Positions 50,704-59,072 of a stretch of 64,000 nt of DNA are shown here, piece after piece. Each line of letters starts with the position of its first letter. The first letter of the stretch is position 1. The translations under genes and the position numbers were made by a program. The notes under the pieces were generated by a model. That model had not been told where the DNA came from, searched no databases, and saw nothing but the letters and a program-made list of their open reading frames with translations. Origin of the DNA: Actinacidiphila acidipaludis (GTDB taxonomy: Bacteria; Actinomycetota; Actinomycetes; Streptomycetales; Streptomycetaceae); assembly GCF_019890725.1 (NCBI RefSeq), contig NZ_JAINZZ010000019.1:62001-126000 (forward strand). The letters run 5' to 3'.

Positions 50704-52137
50704 TCAGTGGCCGTGCATCCCGCCCGCGGGCCGCGGCCTGCCGCGGGGCACCAGCACCAGGGCGATCAGGGCCGCGGCCGCGGCCGTGCCGGCGCAGACC
50801 GCGTAGGCGTGCGCGAAGGAGCCGGCCACACCGCGTTCGACTCCGCTCGCCGCGACGGTGGACACGACGGCGACGCCGATCGAACCGCCCACCTCGTGGA
50901 AGGTGTTCAGCGCGCCGGAGGCCAGCCCGGAGACGTCCGCCGGCACCAGCGCCAGCGCGGTGGTGAAGGCGGTGACGAAGACCGCGCCGACGCCGAACGC
51001 GGCCACGCACAGCGCGGGCACCAGTGTGGACCAGACCCCGGTGCCGGCGTTCATCCGTGCCGGGACGACCAGACCCGCCGCCGTGACGGCCATGGCGGCC
51101 GCGGCCACCGGCCTGGCGCCGAGCGTGCCCAGCAGCCGCCCGGCGATGTGGGCCCCCGCCGCGGTGGCGACCGCCACCGGCAGGAAGGCCAGGCCCGTGG
51201 CGAGCGCGCTGTAACCGCGGTCGCGCTGCAGGTGGACGGAGCTGAGGAAGAACATCCCGATGAGCAGCCCGGTCGCCACCAGGATCAGGAACGCGCCCGC
51301 CACCACCGGCCGCCGGCTGAGCACCCGCACGTCGATCAGCGGGGCGCTCACCGTCCGCTCGGTGACGGCGAAGGCCGCGTAGAGCGCCACCGCGAGCCCG
51401 AGCGGGCCGAGTGTCTCGGGGGCCGTCCAGCCCTGGTCCCCCGCCGTGACCAGGCCCTTGATCAGCGCGGCGGTGCCGCCGGTCACCAGGACCGCGCCGG
51501 GCAGATCGAGCCGGGCCGGCCGCGGCCGCCGGGCGGCCACCAGCGACGGCAGGAGGGCGAGCACCAGCAGGCCCACCGGCACGTTCACATAGAAGATCCA
51601 GTTCCAGCCGGGGCCGCTGGTCAGCAGGCCGCCCAGCAGCACGCCGACGGCCGAGCCGGCGCCGCCGATGCCGGCCCAGACGCCCAGGGCACGGCGGCGT
51701 TCGGCCTCCTCCTCGAACGTTGAGGTGACCAGCGATAGTGCGGCCGGTGACAGGAGCGCCGCCCCGACGCCCTGGGCGACCCGCGCGGTGAGCAGGGTGC
51801 CGGGGCCGCCGGCGAGCCCGGCGGCCAGCGAGGCGCCGGTGAACAGCGCGAGCCCGGCGACGAAGGTGCGACGGGCGCCGAGCGCGTCGGCCAGCCGTCC
51901 GCCGAACAGCATCAGGCCGCCGAACGCGAGCGTGTACGACGTCACCACCCAGGTCAGGGCGCTGCGGCCGAGATGCAGGTCGGCGCCGATGTCGGGCAGC
52001 GCGACGTTCACCACCGTGACGTCGAGGATCAGCATGAACTGGGCCAGGCAGAGGAGGGTCAGGGCCGCCCAGCGGCGGGAATCGGAGCGTGGTTCGCGAT
52101 GCGGCGTGAGGCTCGCACCGAGTGTCGAGTGCGTCAT
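50704..52137 (-). CDS. MFS drug exporter, DHA2 (14-TM) type
   Basis: This 477-residue transporter has AQFMLILDVTVVNVALPDIGADL in helix 1, the DHA2 hallmark, motif A as GGRLADALGARRTF, and motif C-like GSAVGVLLGGLLTSGPGWNWIFYVNVPVG. The C-terminus is His-rich (GGMHGH). The ATG at 52137 is used; an in-frame ATG six codons upstream lies within the operators. It is divergent from a TetR gene whose likely binding sites cover both start regions, the classic efflux pump/repressor layout. Confidence 0.9.
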   Translation of the reverse strand: MTHSTLGASLTPHREPRSDSRRWAALTLLCLAQFMLILDVTVVNVALPDIGADLHLGRSALTWVVTSYTLAFGGLMLFGGRLADALGARRTFVAGLALFTGASLAAGLAGGPGTLLTARVAQGVGAALLSPAALSLVTSTFEEEAERRRALGVWAGIGGAGSAVGVLLGGLLTSGPGWNWIFYVNVPVGLLVLALLPSLVAARRPRPARLDLPGAVLVTGGTAALIKGLVTAGDQGWTAPETLGPLGLAVALYAAFAVTERTVSAPLIDVRVLSRRPVVAGAFLILVATGLLIGMFFLSSVHLQRDRGYSALATGLAFLPVAVATAAGAHIAGRLLGTLGARPVAAAAMAVTAAGLVVPARMNAGTGVWSTLVPALCVAAFGVGAVFVTAFTTALALVPADVSGLASGALNTFHEVGGSIGVAVVSTVAASGVERGVAGSFAHAYAVCAGTAAAAALIALVLVPRGRPRPAGGMHGH

Positions 52138-52187
52138 AACTGAACTGTACGGCACAGTTCAGATGAACTCAACGGTTCAGTTCAGTT
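52138..52187. promoter_or_regulatory. TGAAC-type TetR operators between MFS and tetR
   Basis: TGAACTGT and ACAGTTCA face each other across five bases (52141-52161). A second pair TGAAC/GTTCA spans 52164-52179, and the outer AACTGAACTG (52138-52147) is mirrored by CAGTTCAGTT (52178-52187). The sites begin directly beside the MFS start codon and end 20 bp before tetR, so one repressor could shut both promoters. Confidence 0.75.
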
Positions 52188-52207
52188 CGAGCGCTAGACT
52201 GCTGGTC

Positions 52208-52867
52208 ATGAGTGATCGAAACGTGCCGGAGGGCGAGCGGCGCATCCCCGCGGGCCCGCGGGCCGAGCGGAAGCGGGAGGCCATTCTGACGGCCGCCCGC
52301 ACGCTCTTCCTGCGGGACGGCTTCGACGCGGGGGTCGACCAGATCGCCGCCGAGGCGGGCGTGTCGAAGGTGACCGTGTACAACCACTTCGGGACCAAGC
52401 AGGCGCTCTTCGTCGAGGTCATCAAGCAGGGCCTGGACGCGCCGCTCGGCGACACGCTGGTGGACGCCGTCGACCGGCTCGGCGAGGGCGACGACCTGCG
52501 GACGGCCTTCACGGCTGCCGCCCGGGCCTGGGTGCGGAACATCCGGTCCAACCCCGACGTGCTCGCCATGCGCAACCTGATCGCCCGCGAGGCGCACCGC
52601 GTCCCGGAGCTGGAGGAGGCGTGGCGGCACGGCGGCCCGACGCTGCACCATCCCGAGGCGCGCGACGCCCTGGAGAAGCTCACCGCCGCGGGGCGCCTGG
52701 AGATCTCCGACCCCGAGGTGGCGATCATCCAGCTCTACTCGCTGCTGGTCTTCCCGCACATGGTGTTCAGTACCTACGGGACCACCGTGGACGACGCGTT
52801 CGCCGACCGTCTGGTGACGGCCGGCGTCGACATGTTCCTGTCCTACTACGGCCCGCGCCCCGCCTGA
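52208..52867 (+). CDS. TetR-family transcriptional regulator of the divergent MFS pump
   Basis: This 219-residue repressor has the helix-turn-helix VDQIAAEAGVSKVTVYNHFGTKQALFVEVI (about residues 43-72) and a C-terminal domain of the AcrR/TetR_C_7-like type (AWVRNIRSNPDVLAMRNLIAREA, IIQLYSLLVFPHMVFSTYG). It lacks an obvious strong ribosome site. The operator array between it and the pump gene is dense and palindromic, so autoregulation is likely. Confidence 0.9.
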   Translation: MSDRNVPEGERRIPAGPRAERKREAILTAARTLFLRDGFDAGVDQIAAEAGVSKVTVYNHFGTKQALFVEVIKQGLDAPLGDTLVDAVDRLGEGDDLRTAFTAAARAWVRNIRSNPDVLAMRNLIAREAHRVPELEEAWRHGGPTLHHPEARDALEKLTAAGRLEISDPEVAIIQLYSLLVFPHMVFSTYGTTVDDAFADRLVTAGVDMFLSYYGPRPA

Positions 52868-52892
52868 CCGGGCGGCACGACGCGGAGGGGCC

Positions 52893-53654
52893 TCAGCCCG
52901 GCTTGCGGGCCTCGACCAGGGTGCGGGTCGAGTACGTCACGAACGAGCCCGCACGCTCGATGAGTTCGTGCAGTTCGCGCAGCCGCGACCGGTACTGGCC
53001 GACGGTGAAGCCGGGCACCATCCAGATCACCTTGCGCAGGAAGTAGACCACCGCGCCGATGTCCAGGAACTCGATTTGCAGTGACTCGGTCCGCAGGTCC
53101 ACCACCTCCAGGCCGGCCGCGGTGGCGCCGGCCCGGTCCCGGTCGGGGTGACGGGCGTTCCTGGACGCGTCCGGCTGCGGGCCGAGGAAGTACTCCACGA
53201 TCTCCACCGCGCTGGCCGGCCCGACGTGCTGGGCGAAGTAGCGCCCGCCGGGGCGCAGCACGCGGGCGATCTCGTCCCAGTGGACGGTCACCGGGTGCCG
53301 GCTGGAGACCAGGTCGAACGCGGCGTCGCCGAAGGGCAGCGGCGGCTCGTCGGGATCGGCCACCACCACCGCGCCCTTGGGATGCAGCAGCGCCGTGGCC
53401 TTGGCCAGGTTCGGGGGCCAGGACTCGGTCGCCGCCATCAGCGCCGGGAACCGCGGTACACCGGCCAGCACCTCGCCGCCGCCGGTCTGGATGTCCAGGG
53501 CCGCGGAGACCTGGGCCAGCCGTTCGCCGAGCTGCCGCTGGTATCCCCAGGACGGCCGCTGCTCGGTCGCCCGGCCGTCCAGCCAGGAGAAGTCCCAGCC
53601 TTCCACCGACACGGAATCGGCCTCGGTCACCAGCTCGTCGAAGGATCGCCTCAT
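52893..53654 (-). CDS. SAM-dependent methyltransferase
   Basis: This 253-residue class I methyltransferase has a SAM-binding region ALDIQTGGGEVLAGV (motif I, with DIQTGGG replacing the commoner DxGxG), then PPNLAKATALLHPKGAVVVADPDEPPLPFGDAAFDLVSSRHP and VLRPGGRYFAQHVG. The family resembles rRNA-type or UbiE-like methyltransferases, but the target is unknown. The ATG at 53654 is preferred over a frame extension of 17 codons. It is convergent with tetR and downstream of the cellulase on the same strand. Confidence 0.82.
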   Translation of the reverse strand: MRRSFDELVTEADSVSVEGWDFSWLDGRATEQRPSWGYQRQLGERLAQVSAALDIQTGGGEVLAGVPRFPALMAATESWPPNLAKATALLHPKGAVVVADPDEPPLPFGDAAFDLVSSRHPVTVHWDEIARVLRPGGRYFAQHVGPASAVEIVEYFLGPQPDASRNARHPDRDRAGATAAGLEVVDLRTESLQIEFLDIGAVVYFLRKVIWMVPGFTVGQYRSRLRELHELIERAGSFVTYSTRTLVEARKPG

Positions 53655-53772
53655 GATCACAGCCTGCTCGTCCGGGCACCGCGGCCGCCACCGGTTTTCC
53701 GGCACGGCGCACGCGGGCCCGGCGGACGGGGGACGTTCCCCCGCCGGCCGGGCCGGCGCTCTCAGCGGTCGG

Positions 53773-55176
53773 TCAGCTCGCGGTGCAGGTCAGCGTGGGG
53801 ACCGGTCCCGACCCCGTGCCCTGGAAGCCGAAGCTGGTGCTGGCGGAGGCTCCGAGCGAGCCGTTGTACGAGGCGTTGGCGGCGGTCACCGACGCGCCCG
53901 ACTGCGTGACAGTGGCGTTCCAGGCGTTGGTGATCTTCTGCCCGCCACCGTAGGTCCAGCTGACGGTCCAGCCGTGGATGGCCGAACTGCCGCTGGTCAC
54001 CGTGACGTTCGCGGTGAACCCGGAACCCCAGTCGTTGCTCACCGCGTAGGCGGCCGAACACCCGCCGCCCGGCGGCGGGTTGCCGCCTCCCGAGGACGCG
54101 GTGGTGGCGGTCACGGCCGCGGACGGCGCCGAGACGTTGCCCGCCGCGTCGCGCGCGGCGACGGTGTAGGTGTAGGCGGTCGAGGCGCTCAGCCCGGTGT
54201 CGGTGAACGAGGTCCCGGTGGCCGACCCGGCCAACTGGCCCCCGCGGTAGACGTTGTAGCCGGTGACGCCGACGTTGTCCGAGGCCGGCGACCAGGAGAG
54301 CGAGGCCGAGGACGCGGTGGTGCCGGTGACCGTCAGCCCGCCGGGAACCGTCGGCGCCTGCGTGTCGCCGCCGGAGTTGCCCCCGGTGGACGCCGAGAAC
54401 GAGAAGCTGTTCGTGGCCAGGCCCTGTCCGCCCTGCCAGACCTCGAACCCGGCCTCGGCGTCGATCAGGTAGTGCGAGGGGTTCACAGAACCGCGGCTCA
54501 CCGCGTCGTTGATGAGCGCCTTGACGTCGAGGTTGCTGAACGAGGTGCCGCCGCCCTGCAGGACGTAGGAGATGATCTTCCAGGAGGTCTGGTTGCCGGT
54601 CCACACGTCCCAGTTGTGCCCGGCCGCCGAGGAGGTGCCGGTCTTGCCGCCGAACGGCTGAACGCCGCCACGGCTGTTGAGCCAGATCATGATCTCCGTG
54701 CCGTCCGGCTGGCCCTTGGTGGTCGGCGTGGAGTTGATCCACAGGTCGTAGGCCACGTCATAGGCGCCGGAGCCGACCTGGGTGGTGCTCCAGGAACTGG
54801 TGGCACTCCCCAACTGGCTGATCTGGATGGGCAGCCCGCTGTTCGGGGTGCAGTCGCCCCAGTGGCAGCCCTTGAAGATCGAGGGGTACGTGGCGGGCGC
54901 GCCGTTCGTCGGCAGGTTGAAGTTGGCCGTGTCGAGCGACCATGCCGTGCCGCCGTTGTAGCCGACGCACTGCTGGGCCGTGGAGTTCCACTCGTTGGCC
55001 TGGATCGTGTAGTCGCCGGCGGAGATGGTGCCCTGCGGGTCACAGGTGCTCGTGGCCGCGTGCGCGGACTGCGCCGCCGTCACCGGCAGCAGCAGCGCGG
55101 CGACCGCGGTCAGCGCGGCGGCGGCCGGGCGCAGCCGCGGGCGCGGCAGTCGGGCTCGGGCAAGAAGGCGTTTCAC
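53773..55176 (-). CDS. Secreted GH12 endoglucanase with FN3 and CBM2 domains
   Basis: This 467-residue extracellular cellulase has a signal peptide ending at AHA-AT (residue 41). The GH12 catalytic domain (about 45-262) has the nucleophile Glu161 in GTEIMIWLN and the acid/base Glu245 in AGFEVWQGG. A Gly/Ser linker leads to a fibronectin type III domain (about 273-365), a Pro/Gly linker and a family 2 cellulose-binding module (about 373-467, CSAAYAVSNDWGSGFTANV to the final Cys). It would cut internal beta-1,4-glucan bonds. An exact CebR box 55 bp upstream indicates cellobiose induction. GAAGGGA precedes the GTG start. Confidence 0.94.
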   Translation of the reverse strand: MKRLLARARLPRPRLRPAAAALTAVAALLLPVTAAQSAHAATSTCDPQGTISAGDYTIQANEWNSTAQQCVGYNGGTAWSLDTANFNLPTNGAPATYPSIFKGCHWGDCTPNSGLPIQISQLGSATSSWSTTQVGSGAYDVAYDLWINSTPTTKGQPDGTEIMIWLNSRGGVQPFGGKTGTSSAAGHNWDVWTGNQTSWKIISYVLQGGGTSFSNLDVKALINDAVSRGSVNPSHYLIDAEAGFEVWQGGQGLATNSFSFSASTGGNSGGDTQAPTVPGGLTVTGTTASSASLSWSPASDNVGVTGYNVYRGGQLAGSATGTSFTDTGLSASTAYTYTVAARDAAGNVSAPSAAVTATTASSGGGNPPPGGGCSAAYAVSNDWGSGFTANVTVTSGSSAIHGWTVSWTYGGGQKITNAWNATVTQSGASVTAANASYNGSLGASASTSFGFQGTGSGPVPTLTCTAS

Positions 55177-55230
55177 TGCGAAGGTCCCTTCACCGTGCGT
55201 GTGGGGGGATGGGCCGTCTCACAGGAGCCG

Positions 55231-55246
55231 ATGGGAGCGCTCCCAT
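55231..55246. promoter_or_regulatory. CebR operator upstream of endoglucanase
   Basis: ATGGGAGCGCTCCCAT is a perfect 16-bp palindrome containing the full CebR site TGGGAGCGCTCCCA. It lies 55 bp ahead of the GH12 start codon, where bound repressor would block the promoter until cellobiose or cellotriose is present. The cebR gene itself is outside this window. Confidence 0.85.
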
Positions 55247-55594
55247 GCGACGCCGGAACACATCAAGCCAGGGCGTCCCTGCGGCGTCAAGACTGCGCGT
55301 CGCCTTCATGAGGTGAACGCGACCCGCCCGCGGCGCCCGCCTGGCGCGACACGGCCCGCGTACCAGGCAAAAGGCCGTGACCGGGGGACCCCGCGGCCCG
55401 GCGAACGGCATGTGCCGGTTCCGGCGGGTCCGCGCCTTGGAGTCCCGGCGTCGAGGATCGAACATTGCCGGGGCGGGGACGCGGGCCGGCGGGCGCGCTC
55501 ACCGCAGGAGATGAAGCGGCGAGCCGCGCCGTCCCGGATCGTGGATCCGGCCGGGCCCGATCTCGTGTGCTCCCTGAGCCCGTGGGCGCACGAG

Positions 55595-55631
55595 CGCGGC
55601 CCGCGGACGCGTGACGCGTCCGCGGGCCGCG
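55595..55631. terminator. Perfect 16-bp hairpin
   Basis: CGCGGCCCGCGGACGC (55595-55610) pairs with 55616-55631 around the loop GTGAC. It lies 48 bp past the stop of the leftward gene at 55679 and separates it from the cellulase promoter. Confidence 0.7.
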
Positions 55632-55678
55632 TGACCGTCGCCACCGGGCGGGGTGAGGGGCCGCCGGGTGGGACGGCG

Positions 55679-56344
55679 TCAGTTGGCGGCGATGGCCTCG
55701 AAGGCCGCCGAGAGGGTCTCGCTCTCGTCCGCCGGGACCCACCGCTCGATCGCGGAGACCAGGTCGCGCCGCTCGTGGAAAAGGTACTGGTACGCCTGGG
55801 CCAGAGCGCCGTCCACGGTCAGCACATGCGTGTCCGCCGGGTGCCCGCCGACCAGCGCCCGGTCCAGGATTCCCTGGATCAGATCGCCCTCCTGACGGTC
55901 CCGCTCCACGACGTTCTCGGGAGCGCCGTGCCGGAGCAGCACCTTGCGGACGGTGGCCTCCTTGGCCGCGTTGTGCCGCGCGAAGGCGTCGGCGAGCGGG
56001 CGCAGGTCCTCGGGCCGGTTGGCCTCTCGCATCCGCACGTCCTCCACCATCGCCAGCAGCACCCCGCCGGAGGTGGCCAGGCTGGCGCCGAGACCGGTCG
56101 GCACGTGGCGCGCCTCATGTGCTCCGGCGGTCGCGGCCGGCCGGGTGCCACCGGTGGCCGGTTCCGGCGTGCCGCCGGAAGCCGGCCCGCCGCCGGTGGA
56201 CGTCCGCCCGGTCCGCCCGAGGTGCGGCCAGTGGAACCTGCCGTGGCGCGTGTCCTCCGCCGGCGCGGCAGCCTCGGGGAACGCCGCCGTGCGGTCGGGG
56301 CCAGGTCCCCCACCGGTCTTTCTGGGGTCGCTTGCTTCGCTCAT
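55679..56344 (-). CDS. Hypothetical protein with helical C-terminal domain
   Basis: I do not recognise this 221-residue protein. The first 85 residues are Gly/Pro/Thr-rich and look disordered. The remainder is a compact, probably all-helical domain (from SLATSGGVLLAMVEDVRMREANR to the end), with several His and Glu (ADAFARHNAAKEATVRKVLLRHG, YQYLFHERRDLVSAIERW). The pattern is reminiscent of hemerythrin- or ferritin-like helical bundles, but no metal motif can be placed firmly. AGGAG precedes the ATG. It follows the DUF5709 gene by 43 bp on the same strand, so the two are probably cotranscribed. Confidence 0.65.
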   Translation of the reverse strand: MSEASDPRKTGGGPGPDRTAAFPEAAAPAEDTRHGRFHWPHLGRTGRTSTGGGPASGGTPEPATGGTRPAATAGAHEARHVPTGLGASLATSGGVLLAMVEDVRMREANRPEDLRPLADAFARHNAAKEATVRKVLLRHGAPENVVERDRQEGDLIQGILDRALVGGHPADTHVLTVDGALAQAYQYLFHERRDLVSAIERWVPADESETLSAAFEAIAAN

Positions 56345-56387
56345 GCCACCCGCTCCTCTCCTCGCTGGGGTCCCGGGCTCCCGCGGG

Positions 56388-56915
56388 TCACGGCCGGGGC
56401 CGCTGCCGCTTCGCCGAGTCCGTGGGTGCGGTCCGCCACGGGTCGTCCTCGTCGGGCACCAGGTGCACCGCCGCCTCCTCGGCCGAGGCGGCCCCGCCGT
56501 CGATGCCGATGTCGTCGCCGATCAGGCCGTCGTGACGGGAGTGCGCCCCCTCGTCCGGGGCCACCAGCCGTCCGGACCTGCGGTCACCGGTCTCCGCGTC
56601 GAGCAGCTCGCCGTCGGTGTCGCTGACGTCGCCGAGGCCGTCGCCGGGCGCCGGCTCCACGTCCGGCCACTCGCGGCGCAGCCGCCGTTCGAGGGATTCT
56701 CCGGAGCGCTGCTCGCGGGCGGTGGTGCCGGTGTCCTCGACGACGAGCGGACGGTCCGGCGGGGAGTAGCCCTCGTCGAGAACGTCCACCAGGCCGCGGT
56801 CCAGCAGGGTGTCCTCCGGTTCGAGCGGGCCGGCGTCCTCCCGGATCTCGCTGCCGTCCGGCTGGTAGACGTCGTCACCCATACCGTTCCCGCCTCCGTC
56901 GCCGGGGTGCGTCAT
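56388..56915 (-). CDS. DUF5709 domain-containing protein
   Basis: This 175-residue acidic protein has the DUF5709 signature GDDVYQPDGSEIREDAGPLE near residues 13-32, followed by LLDRGLVDVLDEGYSPPDRPL. It has no signal peptide or membrane segment and is rich in Asp, Glu and Gly. The function of the family is unknown; it is mostly found in actinomycetes. The ATG at 56915 is used, but an ATG 11 codons later is also plausible. It heads a two-gene run with the unknown protein at 55679-56344. Confidence 0.85.
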   Translation of the reverse strand: MTHPGDGGGNGMGDDVYQPDGSEIREDAGPLEPEDTLLDRGLVDVLDEGYSPPDRPLVVEDTGTTAREQRSGESLERRLRREWPDVEPAPGDGLGDVSDTDGELLDAETGDRRSGRLVAPDEGAHSRHDGLIGDDIGIDGGAASAEEAAVHLVPDEDDPWRTAPTDSAKRQRPRP

Positions 56916-57533
56916 GTCTTCACGTCCTCTCCGGTCCGGGCCTCGCGGTGACGGACCAGCGCCTACCCCTGCGCGGGGGGCGGAAACGGGCGACGTGAGG
57001 TGCGCCGCGACGGCGCCGTCCGGTCCGCGGGGGCGGGGGTGCGGCTGGGGAGTGCGGGGGCCCCGCTTCCATCATGCGCATGTTCCGCGATCTTCGCCTC
57101 TCGCCTCCCCGCGCGAGGCTCGGCCTCTCCCACCTCCGCCCGGGCAGCCCCCGGCCCCCTCGGCCTCCGGGGTCCCGCCTTTGCGCACCCACGGCCTCCG
57201 GGGTGCCCCCGTGTGCCCACTCCCGGCTTTCCGCCCGGTGGGTGGTTGCTCGCGCTCGGGGCACCTCCCAGACGAAGTCTGGGAGGTGCCCCGAGCGCGA
57301 ACGGCCACGACGGCGCCGCAGTCGGCACAGGACCGCAAGGGGCAGGACGGGCCCCGAAGGGGGCGCGAGATCCCCCAGCTTCGCCCGGGAGGTGCCCCCA
57401 GCGCGACAAGCCAACGCGAACCGGTGGACGGCGACGGCGGCCCGGGGGACCCCCGCATCCGTACCGCCTACCGGGCTGGAAGCCGTTCTGCCGGGAGCGT
57501 GGACGGACTGGTACGGGAGGAGGGCCGTGGGGA
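56916..57533. repeat. Repeat-rich intergenic region with REP-like hairpins
   Basis: These 618 bp are not convincingly coding. They include a 24-bp perfect hairpin (57250-57300), a partial copy of its right arm at 57387-57406 (GGGAGGTGCCCCCAGCGCGA), and two GGCCTCCGGGGT phrases near 57162 and 57198. Such elements are scattered in Streptomyces genomes. The promoter of the following MFS gene presumably lies in the last 100 bp, but I cannot identify it. Confidence 0.65.
57250..57300. repeat. 24-bp perfect inverted repeat with 3-base loop
   Basis: Arms 57250-57273 and 57277-57300 are fully complementary around the loop GAA. The arm contains GGGGCACCTCCCAGAC. A diverged partial copy lies 106 bp downstream, so this is a mobile-type REP or Streptomyces intergenic repeat rather than a simple terminator. 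Confidence 0.85.
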
Positions 57534-59030
57534 ATGACTGGCGAGGTGAAACCTGGACGCACGATTCCGGCCCCCGACGGCCACGACCGACGCTGGCCCG
57601 CCCTCGCGGTCTGCCTCGCCGCCGGCTTCATGACGCTGCTGGACGTCAGCATCGTGAACGTCGCCGTCCCCTCCATCCGCACCGGTCTGGACGCCTCGCA
57701 GGGCGCCCTCCAGTGGGTGCTGTCCGGCTACGCCCTGATGTGCGGGCTGCTGCTCGTACCAGCAGGCCGCCTCGGGGACGTCCGCAGCCGGCGCGCCGTC
57801 TTCCTCACCGGTCTGGCCCTGTTCACCGCGATGAGCGCGCTGGCGGGCGCCGCGCAGAACGAGTCGTGGCTGGTCGCGGCGCGGCTGGTGCAGGGCGTGG
57901 CGGGCGGTGTGCTCGTCCCGCAGGTGTCCGGGTTCATCCAGCAGATGTTCCGGGGGCCCGAGCGCGGCCGGGCCTTCGGTCTGCTGGGCGCGACCATCGG
58001 GGTGTCCACGGCGCTGGGCCCGCTGCTGGGCGGGCTGCTGATCGAGGCGTTCGGCCCGCAGGAGGGCTGGCGCTGGGTGTTCTACGTCAACCTGCCGATC
58101 GGGCTGGTCGCGCTGCCGCTGGCACACCGCCTGCTGCCCGGTCCGGCGCCGCGCGAGGGCGGCCGGCGGCGCAGCGACCTCGACCCGGTGGGGGTCGTGC
58201 TGCTGGGCTCGGGCACCGCCGTCCTGCTGCTGCCGTTCATGGAGCAGGAGGAGTGGCACGGTCCGCAGAAGTGGCTGCTCGTCCCGCTGGCCCTGCTGGT
58301 GCTGGCCGTCTTCACCGCGTGGGAGCGCCACTACGCCCGGGAGCGGGACCCGCTGGTGGACCTGCGGCTGTTCCGGCAGCGCTCGTACGGGCTGGGCGTG
58401 CTGCTGTCCCTGCTGTACTTCGCCGGGTTCACCTCGGTCTTCTTCATCCTGACCCTGTACCTGCAGAACGGTCTGCACTACAGCGCCCTGCTGGCGGGTC
58501 TGTCGATCATCCCCTTCGCCCTGGGCTCGGTGGCGACCGCTGCGGTCGGCGGGCGGATCGTCGGCCGGCTGGGCCGGCCGCTGGTGGCGACCGGCCTGAC
58601 GACCGTCCTGGTCGGTCTGCTGGGAACCGCGCTGGCGGTGCAGCTCGACCCGGGCCGCTCGGTCGGCTGGGCCACGGCGGCGCCACTGCTGCTGGCCGGA
58701 CTCGGCAGCGGGCTGGTCGTCGCGCCCAACCAGACGCTGACGCTGCACGAGGTGCCGGTGGCCCGGGCGGGCAGCGCGGGCGGGGTGCTGCAGACAGCGC
58801 AGCGCATCGGTTCCGCGGCCGGGATCGCGGCGGTCGGCTCGGTCTTCTTCGACGGCGTCGGCACCGCGCGTCCCGACTGGGCCGGCGGCTTCCAGCTGGG
58901 CCTGTTCACGGCGATCGGGCTGGCCGCGCTCGCCCTGGTGGTGGCGCTGACCGACATCCGGGGCACGAGGGCGCCGGAGCCGGTCGCGGTACCGGGGCCG
59001 CCCGAGGAGGCGGGCGTCGGCCCGGGCTGA
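57534..59030 (+). CDS. MFS exporter, DHA2 (14-TM) type
   Basis: This 498-residue transporter starts helix 1 with AAGFMTLLDVSIVNVAVPSIRTGL, the DHA2 hallmark. Motif A is AGRLGDVRSRRAVF, and a motif C-like segment is GPLLGGLLIEAFGPQEGWRWVFYVNLPIG. The cytoplasmic tail is Pro/Glu-rich. A GGAGGAGGG site lies about ten bases before the ATG. No regulator adjoins it; the long repeat-rich upstream region separates it from the DUF5709 gene. The substrate is unknown. Confidence 0.88.
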   Translation: MTGEVKPGRTIPAPDGHDRRWPALAVCLAAGFMTLLDVSIVNVAVPSIRTGLDASQGALQWVLSGYALMCGLLLVPAGRLGDVRSRRAVFLTGLALFTAMSALAGAAQNESWLVAARLVQGVAGGVLVPQVSGFIQQMFRGPERGRAFGLLGATIGVSTALGPLLGGLLIEAFGPQEGWRWVFYVNLPIGLVALPLAHRLLPGPAPREGGRRRSDLDPVGVVLLGSGTAVLLLPFMEQEEWHGPQKWLLVPLALLVLAVFTAWERHYARERDPLVDLRLFRQRSYGLGVLLSLLYFAGFTSVFFILTLYLQNGLHYSALLAGLSIIPFALGSVATAAVGGRIVGRLGRPLVATGLTTVLVGLLGTALAVQLDPGRSVGWATAAPLLLAGLGSGLVVAPNQTLTLHEVPVARAGSAGGVLQTAQRIGSAAGIAAVGSVFFDGVGTARPDWAGGFQLGLFTAIGLAALALVVALTDIRGTRAPEPVAVPGPPEEAGVGPG

Positions 59031-59072
59031 CCGGGCCGCGCCCGTCGGTCCTCGGCAGACCGGCCGCCGGGC

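Larger units (their letters stand above)
55177..55678. other. Intergenic region with cellulase promoter
   Basis: These 502 bp contain the CebR box at 55231-55246 and a strong hairpin at 55595-55631. The middle (about 55280-55580) is GC-rich with no convincing gene or motif. The nearest upstream coding sequence reads away on the same strand. Confidence 0.6.

Noticed and set aside
50640..50804. Small ORF with an AGAGG site converging on the MFS gene
   Set aside because: It overlaps 100 bp of the real MFS 3' end and its translation there is a shadow; no family features.
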